A DNA stretch of 64,000 nt from Streptomyces sp. col6 (GTDB lineage Bacteria; Actinomycetota; Actinomycetes; Streptomycetales; Streptomycetaceae): positions 90,784-154,783 of the forward strand of contig NZ_RDBL01000009.1 of assembly GCF_008042035.1 (NCBI RefSeq). Reading direction: 5' to 3'. Position numbers and translations under genes: made by a program. The notes under the pieces are model-generated. The model had not been told where the DNA came from, did no database searches, and saw only the letters and a list, made by a program, of their open reading frames with translations. Numbering within the stretch: the stretch's first letter is position 1; each line of letters opens with the position of its first letter. Positions 15,988 to 25,130 of the stretch are shown here, one piece after another.

Positions 15988-16577
15988 GCGAGGACGGTGG
16001 GCTGTTCAGCGATCTGCTGACGCAGTGGCGGGAGAAGTGGCAGACGGAGCCGACGAGCGCGCATGAACTCCGCGCGGAGCGTGCTGAACGCTGGGTCCGG
16101 TTCCACAGCCTGCCGAACTCACAGCGCTACCCGCAGAACGAGGCCGAGTACACGGTTGTCCTGGAGCGCCACAACGCGGTGCTGGACGAACTGTTCACGG
16201 GGCGGGACGTCTTCGTGATCACTACCGGGTGGTCGGATCCCGGCGATCCCGCAGTACGTTCCGACGATGCGCTTCGACTCCACCCCGGCAGTGAACTGTG
16301 GACGTCTTCACCGACCGATGAGCCTGATCCGGAGTACCGGATATGCGTGTACTCCTACATCAGTTGCATCCGATGGCGGCCCACGTGCCTCGACCCGCTG
16401 CTTCGCTCGGTGGCGGACGACGTATCCGCGGGAGTGATCATCGCCGACATGAACCTCGCTCAGCTCTATCACCCCTACGACGGCAGAGCTGACGTCATCC
16501 TTGCCGACAGCGCCGGCCGGGACGCCATGCGCGAACGACACAGAGGCTGGCTGTCGCAGCACCCCCAAGGGCTCTGA
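15984..16577 (+). CDS. hypothetical protein, second gene of the operon
   Basis: Encodes 197 residues from a GTG overlapping the previous stop (GTGA). No signal peptide or membrane segment is present. SLPNSQRYPQNEAEYTVVLE then RHNAVLDELF resembles DUF3885-type proteins from memory, which are small uncharacterised cytoplasmic proteins. The C-terminal half has VSAGVIIADMNLAQLYHPYD. The role is unknown; translational coupling suggests a complex or shared pathway with the upstream product. Confidence 0.62.
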   Translation: MSEDGGLFSDLLTQWREKWQTEPTSAHELRAERAERWVRFHSLPNSQRYPQNEAEYTVVLERHNAVLDELFTGRDVFVITTGWSDPGDPAVRSDDALRLHPGSELWTSSPTDEPDPEYRICVYSYISCIRWRPTCLDPLLRSVADDVSAGVIIADMNLAQLYHPYDGRADVILADSAGRDAMRERHRGWLSQHPQGL

Positions 16578-16940
16578 AAGTCTCCCGTCTGGGCGAGTCC
16601 TTGGCGGCTCGGGGCGATCACACCGGTGCCGCCGACGGTGACGCGTAAGGGGCAAGGGGATTGTGGATCAAGTCGGCGCCAGTCGTCTGTTCTCCGTGGT
16701 CCGATCCGGCGACGCCCCCGCCCACCGGCTTCCCCGACGGCAACCGATGCCTGCGAACCCCTTGAGGACGCAGGCCACGATCTGGTCGACTACCTCGCCG
16801 GCCCCCGGACGACGCCGCGTCCTGCTCGACGGTGTCGCCCGGAGGAGCCCGCCTCCGGCCCGCGCGCACGCTGCGCGGAAGTGCCCCGGCTCGCGGGCCC
16901 GCACTGTGCCCGGCGGAAGAGCCGGCCTCAAGGTTGCAGG
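16578..16940. other. intergenic, no convincing gene
   Basis: Several overlapping frames are open, as expected at this G+C content, but none has a ribosome binding site, consistent codon bias or a recognisable domain. It separates the DUF3885-like operon from the convergent TetR gene. Confidence 0.4.
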
Positions 16941-17591
16941 TCAGGCGGCCGGCCCGTAGGCCCGTAGGAAGGTGTCCACAGCGGCCTCGGCCACCGCGCG
17001 CGTCTCTGCGGCGGAAACCGCGCGGGTGCCGAGTCTGGAGCGTGCCTCCATGGGGCCGGTGAGCAGAGTGAGGAGTTGCTCGGCCGCCAGGGCCGGGTCG
17101 CACGGTCGCAGTCGGCCGGCCAGCGAGAGGTGGGCCAGCCGGTCCGCCAAGGCCTCGCCGAGCCTGCCGTAGGTGCGTTCCTGGACGGTCTCGATCAGGT
17201 CGGCAAAGCCCCCGACCTGGGCGTACATCAGCCATTTCAGGGCGCGGGCGCGCTCGCTGCAGCAGACCTGCAGCATCCGGAATGCCGTGTCCTCCAGGGC
17301 GGCGTGCAGATCGTCGCCAGGGGTGCGCAGTCGTTCGACCACGGCGAGGTTCTCCGCCATCACCGTGTCGGCCGCCGCCTCGATCGCGTGGCGGAAGATG
17401 TTCTCCTTGTCCCTGAGGTGGTTGTAGACCGTCGGCTTGGCGACTCCTGCCTCCTCGGCGATCTCCCGCACGCAGGCGTTCTCGTACCCCCGACGCGAAA
17501 AGACCACGAAGGCGGCGTCGAGGATCGCCTGCCGCTTGTCGATACGCCCCCGGGGCGCCGTCCGCCCGGACGGAGTGGTCGCTGCTGTCAT
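16941..17591 (-). CDS. TetR-family regulator
   Basis: Encodes 216 residues from ATG 17591 with GCGGAG upstream. The HTH is EEAGVAKPTVYNHLRDKENI at about residues 45-64. The C-terminal ligand-binding domain, with MAENLAVVERLRTPGDDL, resembles AefR-type efflux regulators. A 20-bp palindrome lies 47 bp upstream of the start, between this gene and the divergent Dabb gene. Self-repression and control of that gene are likely. Confidence 0.85.
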   Translation of the reverse strand: MTAATTPSGRTAPRGRIDKRQAILDAAFVVFSRRGYENACVREIAEEAGVAKPTVYNHLRDKENIFRHAIEAAADTVMAENLAVVERLRTPGDDLHAALEDTAFRMLQVCCSERARALKWLMYAQVGGFADLIETVQERTYGRLGEALADRLAHLSLAGRLRPCDPALAAEQLLTLLTGPMEARSRLGTRAVSAAETRAVAEAAVDTFLRAYGPAA

Positions 17592-17638
17592 CTCCGCAGG
17601 GTAACCGCCGCCTTGTTCTGTACTATTCGGACCTCTAA

Positions 17639-17658
17639 ATTGAACCCGTTGGTTCAAT
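17639..17658. promoter_or_regulatory. TetR operator candidate
   Basis: ATTGAACC, four spacer bases, GGTTCAAT: a perfect 8-bp inverted repeat in the 97-bp divergent region between the TetR and Dabb genes. Arms containing GAACC and GGTTC are common in operators of AefR-like TetR proteins. Confidence 0.7.
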
Positions 17659-17688
17659 CATGAGGCTCGTCCCACGAGAGGGGATCCA

Positions 17689-18096
17689 GTGATCGTCAAC
17701 ACGTTGCGTTTCAGCTTCAGGGAAGGAACGACGCAGGAGGAGAGGGAGGAGGTGCTGGCCGCGATGCGGCGCACGTCGACCGTGGAATCCGCCGCGTTCG
17801 GAGTGGTGGGCCAGGATCTCGGCGACCCTGCGGACGGGTTCACCCACACATACTGCGCGGGAGTCGCGGACTTGGCGGCGCTGGAGCGGTACCTGCACGA
17901 CCCGGTTCACCTCGAGGGCGACTCCGTCATCCTCCCCCGCCTCGCGCGCCTCTCGGCCGTACGGTTCTCCGACGACATGGATCCCGGGCTGAGCGAGAGG
18001 ATCATGGCGCTGCACATGGAAAAGGTCGCTCAGTACCCCGAGTGGGGCCGGCTCCTTCACTCCATCCCCGATGTGCGCGTTTCTGCCGAGACCTGA
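17689..18096 (+). CDS. Dabb (stress-responsive A/B barrel) domain protein
   Basis: Encodes 135 residues from GTG 17689 with GAGAGGGG upstream. One dimeric alpha/beta-barrel domain covers about residues 2-98, with NTLRFSFREG, the His-containing FTHTYCAGVADLAALERYLH and HLEGDSVILPRL. Small Dabb proteins act as stress proteins, or as cyclases and monooxygenases in polyketide tailoring. The divergent TetR with its palindrome suggests ligand-induced expression. Confidence 0.78.
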   Translation: MIVNTLRFSFREGTTQEEREEVLAAMRRTSTVESAAFGVVGQDLGDPADGFTHTYCAGVADLAALERYLHDPVHLEGDSVILPRLARLSAVRFSDDMDPGLSERIMALHMEKVAQYPEWGRLLHSIPDVRVSAET

Positions 18097-18291
18097 CGGG
18101 CAGTCGGCGCGGGGCAGGGGCCGGCGCGGACCTGCCCGCAGCCCCGCGTCACATCCGCACGTGGCCCTGCCCGCTCCCCGTGCGAGGGTGGACGCCGGCG
18201 AAATTCCCACTCCGCTTGACGTCGTACGGCCGAGGCGGCCGGGCCCCGGCGGAGCGCGCCGTTGCCCGGCGAGATGCCGCTTGCCTGGGTT

Positions 18292-19050
18292 TCAGTCGGC
18301 GACAAGGACCTCCACGCCGAGTGTCCTGAGTCGCTCGACGACCGTGTCGTGAGGATCGGTGTCGGTGATCAGCCCGGTGATCTTCTCCCACGACAGGACG
18401 CGGTAGGGCGAGGCCGTGCCGATCTTCTCGCGGGAGGCGAGGATGTAGGTGTCCGCGGCCCGCGCGGCCAGGGCACGCTTCATCGCCGCCTCCTCCGCGT
18501 CCCCCGTGGTCAGTCCCGCCTCGGGGTGTACGCCGGTGACGCCGAGCAGGCACAGGTCTGCGGAGACGTTCTGCGCGGCCTCGACCGCGGCGGCGCCGCA
18601 GGTGACCGCCGAGTGCTTGAAGACGCGTCCCCCGAGGAGAAAGAGCTCTGCCCGCGGGTGGTCGATCAGAGCCGTGGCGATCGTCGGGCTGTGGGTGATC
18701 ACCGTGCAGCCGAGGTCCTTCGGGAGTGCCCGTGCCACGGCGAGGGCGGTGGTGCCGCCGTCGAGGATCACCGAGCCGCCCGGCCGCACCAGCGCGGCTG
18801 CCGCGGCGGCCACCTTCCGTTTTCCGTCCGGAGCCACCGTCTGCCGGGCGTCGTAGTCCACCACTGCCGGAGAGGCGGGCAGCGCGCCGCCGTACACCCG
18901 TTGGCACAACCCCTCGGCGGCGAGATCGCGAAGGTCACGCCGCACGCTGTCCTCGGAAATGCCCAGTTCGGCGGCGACGTCCTTGGCCACGATCTTGCCC
19001 TCGCGGGCGAGTAGACCGAGCAGGTGGTCGCGCCGTTCAGCAGCCAGCAT
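18292..19050 (-). CDS. DeoR-family transcriptional regulator
   Basis: Encodes 252 residues. I chose ATG 19050 because GGAGAGAG lies 8 bp upstream; an in-frame ATG 24 bp earlier lacks one. The DeoR-type HTH AAELGISEDSVRRDLRDLA lies at residues 24-42. The sugar-isomerase-like sensor domain contains VILDGGTTALAVAR, the DeoR signature for binding phosphorylated sugars. GVTGVHPEAGLTTGDAEEA is also typical. Divergent from a DUF4406/Nudix operon, which it probably represses until a sugar phosphate (for example deoxyribose- or mannose-type) accumulates. Confidence 0.87.
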   Translation of the reverse strand: MLAAERRDHLLGLLAREGKIVAKDVAAELGISEDSVRRDLRDLAAEGLCQRVYGGALPASPAVVDYDARQTVAPDGKRKVAAAAAALVRPGGSVILDGGTTALAVARALPKDLGCTVITHSPTIATALIDHPRAELFLLGGRVFKHSAVTCGAAAVEAAQNVSADLCLLGVTGVHPEAGLTTGDAEEAAMKRALAARAADTYILASREKIGTASPYRVLSWEKITGLITDTDPHDTVVERLRTLGVEVLVAD

Positions 19051-19069
19051 TCGTACTCTCTCCTGTTCT

Positions 19070-19086
19070 TGCATGTTTCTGCATGT
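19070..19086. promoter_or_regulatory. direct repeat, DeoR operator candidate
   Basis: TGCATGT-TTC-TGCATGT: two identical heptamers 10 bp apart (one helical turn), between the divergent DeoR and DUF4406 genes. It begins 13 bp upstream of the DUF4406 start. Confidence 0.5.
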
Positions 19087-19098
19087 ATCGTAGCGAGG

Positions 19099-19482
19099 GT
19101 GAACGACAAGCCCAAGCTCATCCTGATTGCCGGCCCCTACCGCTCCGGTACCGCCGGCGACCCGCAGGCCATGGCCGCCAACCTCACCCGCCTCGAAGCC
19201 GCCGCCTGGCCGATCTTCGAGGCCGGACATCTTCCCGTGATAGGTGAATGGATCGCCCTGCCCGTCCTGCAGTCGGCGGGTGCCGGCCCCACGGACTCGC
19301 TCGCCGACCAGGTGCTCTACCCGACCGCCGACCGTCTGCTCGCGCGCTGCGACGCCGTGCTGCGCCTGCCGGGCGAATCCGCCGGCGCCGACCAGGACGT
19401 CGCCACCGCTCGCCGCCGTGGCCTGCCCGTCTATCACGACGTGGCCGAGATCCCGCGTCGCACCCCGGAGGAGGCCGCGTGA
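19099..19482 (+). CDS. DUF4406 protein, nucleoside deoxyribosyltransferase-like
   Basis: Encodes 127 residues from GTG 19099. The start, KLILIAGPYRSG, and the later DAVLRLPGESAGADQDVATA are typical of the DUF4406/nucleoside 2-deoxyribosyltransferase-like fold, which binds nucleotides or deoxynucleosides. The stop overlaps the GTG of the Nudix gene by 4 bp. Together with the DeoR regulator this suggests nucleotide-sugar or nucleoside turnover. Confidence 0.78.
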   Translation: MNDKPKLILIAGPYRSGTAGDPQAMAANLTRLEAAAWPIFEAGHLPVIGEWIALPVLQSAGAGPTDSLADQVLYPTADRLLARCDAVLRLPGESAGADQDVATARRRGLPVYHDVAEIPRRTPEEAA

Positions 19483-20153
19483 CGAGCCGCCCCGGTATCG
19501 ACACCCCCGACCACCGCGGCCGCACCGGCCTCGACCGGGCCGGACGTGGGCTGGACCGTAACCCCGACGTCCGGATACGCGACGTCGAGCTCACCTCCCA
19601 GGGCTGGCACGTCCTGCGCCGCACCACCTTCGACTACCGGCGTCGCGACGGCCGGTGGGAGACCCAGCAGCGCGAGACCTACGACCGCGGCGACGGCGCC
19701 GTCGTCCTGCCCTACGACACCGGGCGCGGCCGTGTTCTGCTCACCCGTCAGTTCCGCTACCCCGCCTACGTGAACGGCCACCCCGACGGCATGCTCATCG
19801 AGGCGGCGGCCGGACTGCTCGACGCGGAAGACCCGCACACCGCGATCCGCCGCGAGAGCGAGGAGGAACTCGGCGTCAGGCTCGGCCCGCTCACCCCCAT
19901 CCTCGACGCATACATGAGCCCGGGGTCCGTCACCGAACGCCTCCACTTCTTCGCCGCTCCGTACACCCCGGCCGACCGGACCGGCACGGGCGGAGGAGTC
20001 GAGGAAGAGGGCGAGGACATCGAAGTCCTCGAACTTCCCTTTGCCGAGGCCCTCACCATGGCCCACGACGGACGCATCACCGACGGCAAGACCATCTTGC
20101 TCCTGCAATGGGCGGCCCTGCACGGCCTCTTCGCCCAACCGCAGAACACCTGA
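19479..20153 (+). CDS. Nudix hydrolase, ADP-sugar/GDP-mannose pyrophosphatase type
   Basis: Encodes 224 residues. The Nudix box runs from about residue 110 to 132: AAAGLLDAEDP, then IRRESEEELG, fitting GX5EX7REUXEEXGU with its metal-binding glutamates. YVNGHPDGMLIEAAAG and YMSPGSVTERLHFFAAPY resemble the NudK/NudF group that cleaves nucleoside diphosphate sugars. The start GTG overlaps the DUF4406 stop (GTGA). Cytosolic Mg-dependent pyrophosphatase; the exact substrate is uncertain. Confidence 0.88.
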   Translation: MTSRPGIDTPDHRGRTGLDRAGRGLDRNPDVRIRDVELTSQGWHVLRRTTFDYRRRDGRWETQQRETYDRGDGAVVLPYDTGRGRVLLTRQFRYPAYVNGHPDGMLIEAAAGLLDAEDPHTAIRRESEEELGVRLGPLTPILDAYMSPGSVTERLHFFAAPYTPADRTGTGGGVEEEGEDIEVLELPFAEALTMAHDGRITDGKTILLLQWAALHGLFAQPQNT

Positions 20154-20187
20154 GGGCTGCCTCCACCAAACCCGGGAATTCGTCTGG

Positions 20188-20211
20188 GGAAGGCGTCGCA
20201 GCGACGCTTCC
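20188..20211 (+). terminator. hairpin after the Nudix gene
   Basis: GGAAGGCGTCGC pairs with GCGACGCTTCC apart from one bulged G, 34 bp after the Nudix stop. The loop is very short, so the closing pairs probably open. Confidence 0.5.
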
Positions 20212-20303
20212 GGCGTCCTTTTCGGCGGGTGCGAGAGCACACCACGCGTGCCGGCAGCCGTCCGAGCAGGGGAGGACTCCGTTCGTTGGTACCGGAAGAG
20301 GGT

Positions 20304-21269
20304 TCAGTGCGGGAACGACCTCGGCGGACGCTGACGGGGCAGCGTGGTGCGGAACTCCTCGATCACGGAACTCACCTGCCGCATCAGCGAAGTCCGTTCC
20401 AGCAGACCGAGGTAGAGATTACGGCGGGCCAGTCCCGGCAGGTCCACACAGAAGTACATCGCCATCAGCGGGTTGATGAACAACTCGCTGTCCTTGGTCC
20501 TCTCCGTGAACCGGACGTTGCCGAAGTCACCGCGCACGGCAGCGGCCACGGATCCGTTCACGATGCTCGGGTGGCTCGCGGTGTGGCGCTGGGCGTGCGC
20601 CACCGCGTCGAGATACAGCGCGCCCTCCCGCCCCGCCCCGAGCAGTGAGAACGCGCCGAGATAGGAGCCATCCCGGTCCAGAGCGGCCAAGTTCTCCAGC
20701 ACGAGCGAGTGGTTCACGCCGTGATAGGCGTCCACCCCGAAGCCGAGGCAGGCCACCAGCCGGTTCGCGACCTCGTCGAGTCCGCTCACGGCGGCGAGGC
20801 TCGCCATGTCCTCCTCCGGGGTGCCGAGACCGTGCTCGTCGCCGCGCATCAGGATGTCGGTACCGCCGTCCACCAGCACGATCGCGTCAACACCACCGAG
20901 ATGCTTGATCAGCGTCCGGTAGGCCGCCCGCAGCGGCCCGACCCCGATGCTCGGGAAGGCGTACACGGTCGGCGGCAGATCCTGCGTCACGAGCCACTGG
21001 GCGAGCGTCCGTTCAGGGAAGTAATCGCCACGCACGGGGATGTCGGGCCCGATGGCCGCGACGTCCTGGTCCACCCACACATCGAGGTCCAGGCCGTACA
21101 AGTCGGCGAAGGACAGGTTGGCAAGGTGCACCTCCTTGCCCGCCGACCGCAGCGCGAGTGCGAGCGGCAGTCCGGCGTACACGTCGAAGCCGCCGCCCGC
21201 TCCGGCGATGAGCACCCGTCGCGCGTCGTGCAGACGGGTGAAGAAAGCAGGTTCCCCCAGAGAAATCAC
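20304..21269 (-). CDS. DUF1152 family protein
   Basis: Encodes 321 residues. The N-terminus RRVLIAGAGGGFDVYAGLPL is the DUF1152 glycine-rich signature, followed by VHLANLSFADL. DAIVLVDGGTDILMRGDE is a second conserved block. These proteins are single-domain, cytosolic and uncharacterised; the glycine-rich segment suggests nucleotide or cofactor binding. Stands alone, convergent with the Nudix operon. Confidence 0.82.
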   Translation of the reverse strand: MISLGEPAFFTRLHDARRVLIAGAGGGFDVYAGLPLALALRSAGKEVHLANLSFADLYGLDLDVWVDQDVAAIGPDIPVRGDYFPERTLAQWLVTQDLPPTVYAFPSIGVGPLRAAYRTLIKHLGGVDAIVLVDGGTDILMRGDEHGLGTPEEDMASLAAVSGLDEVANRLVACLGFGVDAYHGVNHSLVLENLAALDRDGSYLGAFSLLGAGREGALYLDAVAHAQRHTASHPSIVNGSVAAAVRGDFGNVRFTERTKDSELFINPLMAMYFCVDLPGLARRNLYLGLLERTSLMRQVSSVIEEFRTTLPRQRPPRSFPH

Positions 21270-21503
21270 CGCATGACGCTAGCAGAAGGGCAAGTCGGCA
21301 CCGGAGCGATCAGACTTCAGTGGGATCGATCAAGGGCCGATGAGAAGGCACGTCTGCGCGCGGCGGGCACGGAATGCCGTGTACCAGGCGCTCGTCGTAG
21401 GGCACCCCCCTGCTACTTCGCTGTGCCGCACCGCCGGTTGCCGTGGCTGGCGGTCTTCCTGGACGTGCAACGAATACATCCGCGGGCCCGCGCGAGTGGA
21501 GAC

Positions 21504-23165
21504 TCACAACCCGTTCGTCGTGAGGATCTCCATCAGTTTCGGCTTGCGTTTGAGCTCCTTGCGGAGTGCGGCGAGGAAGTGCGTGAAGGCGTCGGGGGTG
21601 CCGAGGCGTTCGTGACAGGCCCGGATGCTGCGGAGGAGGCGGGCGATTTCGTGGTACGTGCGGTCGCCGGTCGATTGTTTGAGGGGTTGGAGTTGGCGGA
21701 GGTACACGGCGAGTGCGTCGGAGGGCCTGTGGTCCCTGATGCAGTCGGCGAGGGGGAGGAGTTCGCGGTCGTCGACGTGGCCGACGGCGGCCTCCCACGC
21801 CGCGTCGGCCTGGCCCGCATCGAGCAGGATGTCGACGCGTACGCGGACAGGGACGCGGGCGTCGTCGCGCAGGAGCGTCATCGCGGTGTTGCGTTCCTCC
21901 TCGCCACGACTGCAGGCGCGGGCCGCCGTGCACAGCGCGCGGAACGCTGCGAGGGAGATACGGGACCGGAAGACGTCGCGGCGCAGGGCGAGGGCCTTCT
22001 CGTCGCGGCCGGTGGCAGCGTAGCGGGCGCAGAGCCACTCGACGAGCTGAGGGTCCCGCCCAGTGGCCGGCAAACCGCGTTCGGCCCATTCGAGGGCGTC
22101 CCTGGGACGTCCGGCCGCGTCCAGTTCCCGCGCGATCCGCAGGTGGCTGCTGCCGTCGGCGGCGGGGGCAGCGCCCAGGAAGGCGACGAGGCCGTCGATG
22201 TCGCCGCGCGCCTTCAGCAGGCGTTCCAACAGCCGGGCGGTCTTCTTGCCGGGGTCTTGCCGCCATGCCTCGGTGGCCAGCTCCTGGGCGCGGGTCAGGC
22301 CGGCCTCGCCGAGGATATCGCGGTAGTCGGCGGGGTCGGCAGAGGCGCACGGTCCGAGCAGGTGACCGACGAGCCAGCGCGCAGTCGGCTCCGGGTGCGG
22401 GGCGGCCGCCCGGCAGGCGCGCAGGTGCAGTTCCTCAAGGCCCTTCATGGACTCGTACAGGCATGAGAACCCGAGGGCGTGCTCATAGACATCGCTCAGC
22501 CGCCACAGCGCCCACCGGATCCCGTCGACGGCTTCCGCCGCCCGCTGAGCCGCGATCAACGCGCTCAGGACGATGCCCGCCTCCGCCACCCGCTCGCTGT
22601 ATGCGACGGCGTTCGCGGAGTCGTCGTTCTCCTGCTCGTACTGCCAGTCCCCGGGGTCGAGCAGGCCTTTGACCAGGTCGCGGACCTTCGCGTGGTCGGC
22701 CTGGGCGGCCTCGGCCCGTATGCGCAGGCGGTCGCGCACGGCGGGGTCGGCGGCCGACTCCTCGGCCAGCAGGTCGAGCAGGGCGTCCCGGCCCAGCGTC
22801 GTGAGCCAGGCTGCCGCGTCGTCGCCGGGCCGCTTCGGCGAACGGGCTTCCACCGCGGGGGCCGGTACGGCGTGTGTGTTCGGGGCGGTGGACCGCAGGA
22901 CCGCGAGGCCGACGGCGACACAGTGCTTGCAGAAGTTGCCTTCGGTGCCGTAGGGGCAGGAACAGGTCCCCGTCACCCCGGCATCGGGTCCCGCGACGAG
23001 TTCGACGCAGTACGTCTCCGCACCCGGCACAGTGGCGCGGATCGTGCCGTCGGCGATGTACAGGCCACTCACGGCACCCACGTAACTCTGACCGCGCTCG
23101 AACGACGTCGACCCGGCAGCACGCCTCAAGGAGGCCTCGTTGAAAGCCGGTTGCATGTCCATCAT
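21504..23165 (-). CDS. SWIM zinc-finger domain protein
   Basis: Encodes 553 residues. The SWIM motif CxC...CxH is at about residues 61-77 (CSCPYGTEGNFCKHC) after a beta-rich N-terminal part (FERGQSYVGAVSGLYIADG). The remaining 450 residues form a helical repeat array rich in leucine and alanine, probably TPR-like (for example RPRDALEWAERGLPATGR). Such Streptomyces proteins are uncharacterised; SWIM domains bind nucleic acid or protein. The start was chosen at the double ATG 23165/23162; a third ATG at 23156 is possible. Confidence 0.8.
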   Translation of the reverse strand: MMDMQPAFNEASLRRAAGSTSFERGQSYVGAVSGLYIADGTIRATVPGAETYCVELVAGPDAGVTGTCSCPYGTEGNFCKHCVAVGLAVLRSTAPNTHAVPAPAVEARSPKRPGDDAAAWLTTLGRDALLDLLAEESAADPAVRDRLRIRAEAAQADHAKVRDLVKGLLDPGDWQYEQENDDSANAVAYSERVAEAGIVLSALIAAQRAAEAVDGIRWALWRLSDVYEHALGFSCLYESMKGLEELHLRACRAAAPHPEPTARWLVGHLLGPCASADPADYRDILGEAGLTRAQELATEAWRQDPGKKTARLLERLLKARGDIDGLVAFLGAAPAADGSSHLRIARELDAAGRPRDALEWAERGLPATGRDPQLVEWLCARYAATGRDEKALALRRDVFRSRISLAAFRALCTAARACSRGEEERNTAMTLLRDDARVPVRVRVDILLDAGQADAAWEAAVGHVDDRELLPLADCIRDHRPSDALAVYLRQLQPLKQSTGDRTYHEIARLLRSIRACHERLGTPDAFTHFLAALRKELKRKPKLMEILTTNGL

Positions 23166-23297
23166 CTTCGGCACCCGTACATTCAAACGGATGCCGCAAC
23201 CAGGCGGAACCTGGACCACGCGTGAACCGGAGTGGTTCCTCGACGCCGTCGACCTCGCCCCCGCTCCAGCAAATGGCCGGCCCGCGCGGGACAGGCC

Positions 23298-24200
23298 TCA
23301 GATGCGCAGGTCCGCCCTGAAAGCTGTTGCCGCCTCACCCGTGATGGCGACGCGCAGTTCGTCTTCGGTCCCCGTGTCGACGCGGACGTCCACGTCACCG
23401 GGCCTTCCCATGGCCCAGCCCTGCCGGCCGGTGAACGTGAGCCGGCCGTTCACAGTGGGGACGAGGCCGTGCCGCACCAGATAGGCGCCGAGCGGGCCGT
23501 GCCCGTTGCCGGTGACGGGGTCCTCGGCGATGCCGATGGCCGGGGCGAACATACGGGACCAGGTGAGCAGGCGAGGGTCGCCCGTGGCTCGTGTGAAGAC
23601 GAAGAAGCCGTTGGTCCCGAATGCGCGGCTCAGCGCGGTCAGCGCGGCGGGATCCGGGCGCAGGGTGTCGACGGTGGCACGGTCACGCAGTTCGACGAGC
23701 GCCTTGGAGTGACCGGTCGACACGATCTGCACGGGCCCGTCGCCGGTCAGGTCGTCGGGGCTCGCACCCAGGGCTCTGAGCAGCCTGTCCCTTCGGTCGC
23801 CGTCGAGTTCGGTGCCGAAGACCGCCTCACCCTGCTCCATACCGATCCGTACCCGGTCGCCCTCACGCAGGACCCGCACCCTCTGCAGCAGCCCCGTACC
23901 GGACTTCTGCACCCATGATCCCGACGGCAGGCTGTACTCGACGGCCCGAGCGTAGTGTGCCGCCACCGTGGCGTGCCCACAGGTGGGGACCTCCGTGGTG
24001 GGGGTGAAGAACCGCACCCGCACATCGTGGTCGTCCCCGTCCGCCGGCAGTACGAAGGCGGTCTCGGAGTTGTTCAACTCCCGTGCGACGGCCTGCATCT
24101 GTGCGTCCGTCAGTCCCACGCCGCACAGGACCACGCCGGCGGGGTTGCCCCGGAAGGGGGTGGAGGTGAAGGCATCGACCTGATAGAGGACTCTCGGCAT
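23298..24200 (-). CDS. PhzF-family isomerase/epimerase
   Basis: Encodes 300 residues. The start MPRVLYQVDAFTSTPFRGNP is typical of the family. Glu46 in NNSETAFV is the position of the PhzF catalytic glutamate. The second-half signature IAEDPVTGNGHGPLG is intact, as is TEVPTCGHATVAAH. The fold is a tandem diaminopimelate-epimerase fold. It may act in phenazine-like biosynthesis, but most homologues are orphan metabolic isomerases and no other phenazine gene is present. Begins 12 bp after the DMT transporter gene, so it is the second gene of that operon. Confidence 0.88.
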   Translation of the reverse strand: MPRVLYQVDAFTSTPFRGNPAGVVLCGVGLTDAQMQAVARELNNSETAFVLPADGDDHDVRVRFFTPTTEVPTCGHATVAAHYARAVEYSLPSGSWVQKSGTGLLQRVRVLREGDRVRIGMEQGEAVFGTELDGDRRDRLLRALGASPDDLTGDGPVQIVSTGHSKALVELRDRATVDTLRPDPAALTALSRAFGTNGFFVFTRATGDPRLLTWSRMFAPAIGIAEDPVTGNGHGPLGAYLVRHGLVPTVNGRLTFTGRQGWAMGRPGDVDVRVDTGTEDELRVAITGEAATAFRADLRI

Positions 24201-24212
24201 GGCGCGGCTCCT

Positions 24213-25130
24213 TCAGCCCTGGGTGGTCGGCTGTCGCTCTGCCACCCCGAGAGGCGTCTCTCCGCGTCGTGAGCGGGTGACGGCGACGCCGACGAGCACC
24301 ACCGCCATCCCGACGCCCAGCCGCACGTTGAAGTCCTCACCGAGCACGACGACGCCGAGGGCCACCGAAACCACCGGCAGCAGGTAGCCAAGGGTCGCGG
24401 TGTTCGTGGCCCCTTCGGCAGCGATGTTCCGGTAGGTCAGATGGAAGGTGGCCGCCGTGGCGACAACACCGAGAACCAGTACGACGATCAGTGTCCTCGC
24501 GCTGACGTCGACGGGCTCGAGACCGCCGAACGGCACAGTCACCGCCGTCAGGGCGGTCGCCACGACCAGTTGCGCCGCGGAGAGTGAGATGGTGGGGATA
24601 CCGGTGCCGACGAGGTGGCGCCCCATGTACGCGAATCCGATCGCGTAGCTCGCTGCCGCCAGGGCGACGGCCGCGATGCCCGACCCGCCCGACTCCGCGG
24701 CCTTCCACGGTGCCAGGATCAGTACGACTCCGGCATACCCGGTCAGCAGTCCGCCCAGCCGGAGCGGCCGGAGCCCTCGCTCCATGCCGGTGACGACACC
24801 GATCAGAACGGCCCACAGCGGCGTCGTCGCGTTGAGCACCCCGGCGACACCCGAGTCGATACTCCGCTGGCCGACGCTGAACATCGCGAAGGGCAGAGCG
24901 TTGCAGAAGAAGGCGGCCACGGCGATACGGCCCCAGATGCTCCGGCCGCGGGGCAGCCGATGGCCCGCGCACCGGCACGCGACCAGCAGGGTGACAGCCC
25001 CGATCACGCACCGGCTGAGGGTCACCTGTACCGGTGTCAACGCCTCGAGAGCCAGCTCGATCCAAAGGAAGGTCGATCCCCAGAGCAGAGCGAGAGCCCC
25101 GATCCGTACCCCAGTCCAGTTCCCGTTCAT
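24213..25130 (-). CDS. EamA/DMT-superfamily transporter
   Basis: Encodes 305 residues with ten hydrophobic helices and the EamA signatures LLWGSTFLWIELALEALTP (first helix) and GVAGVLNATTPLWAVLIG. Likely exports amino acids or other metabolites across the plasma membrane. Start ATG 25130 has GGGTGG upstream. The PhzF gene follows after 12 bp, so the exporter may handle that enzyme's product, which is inference. Confidence 0.85.
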   Translation of the reverse strand: MNGNWTGVRIGALALLWGSTFLWIELALEALTPVQVTLSRCVIGAVTLLVACRCAGHRLPRGRSIWGRIAVAAFFCNALPFAMFSVGQRSIDSGVAGVLNATTPLWAVLIGVVTGMERGLRPLRLGGLLTGYAGVVLILAPWKAAESGGSGIAAVALAAASYAIGFAYMGRHLVGTGIPTISLSAAQLVVATALTAVTVPFGGLEPVDVSARTLIVVLVLGVVATAATFHLTYRNIAAEGATNTATLGYLLPVVSVALGVVVLGEDFNVRLGVGMAVVLVGVAVTRSRRGETPLGVAERQPTTQG

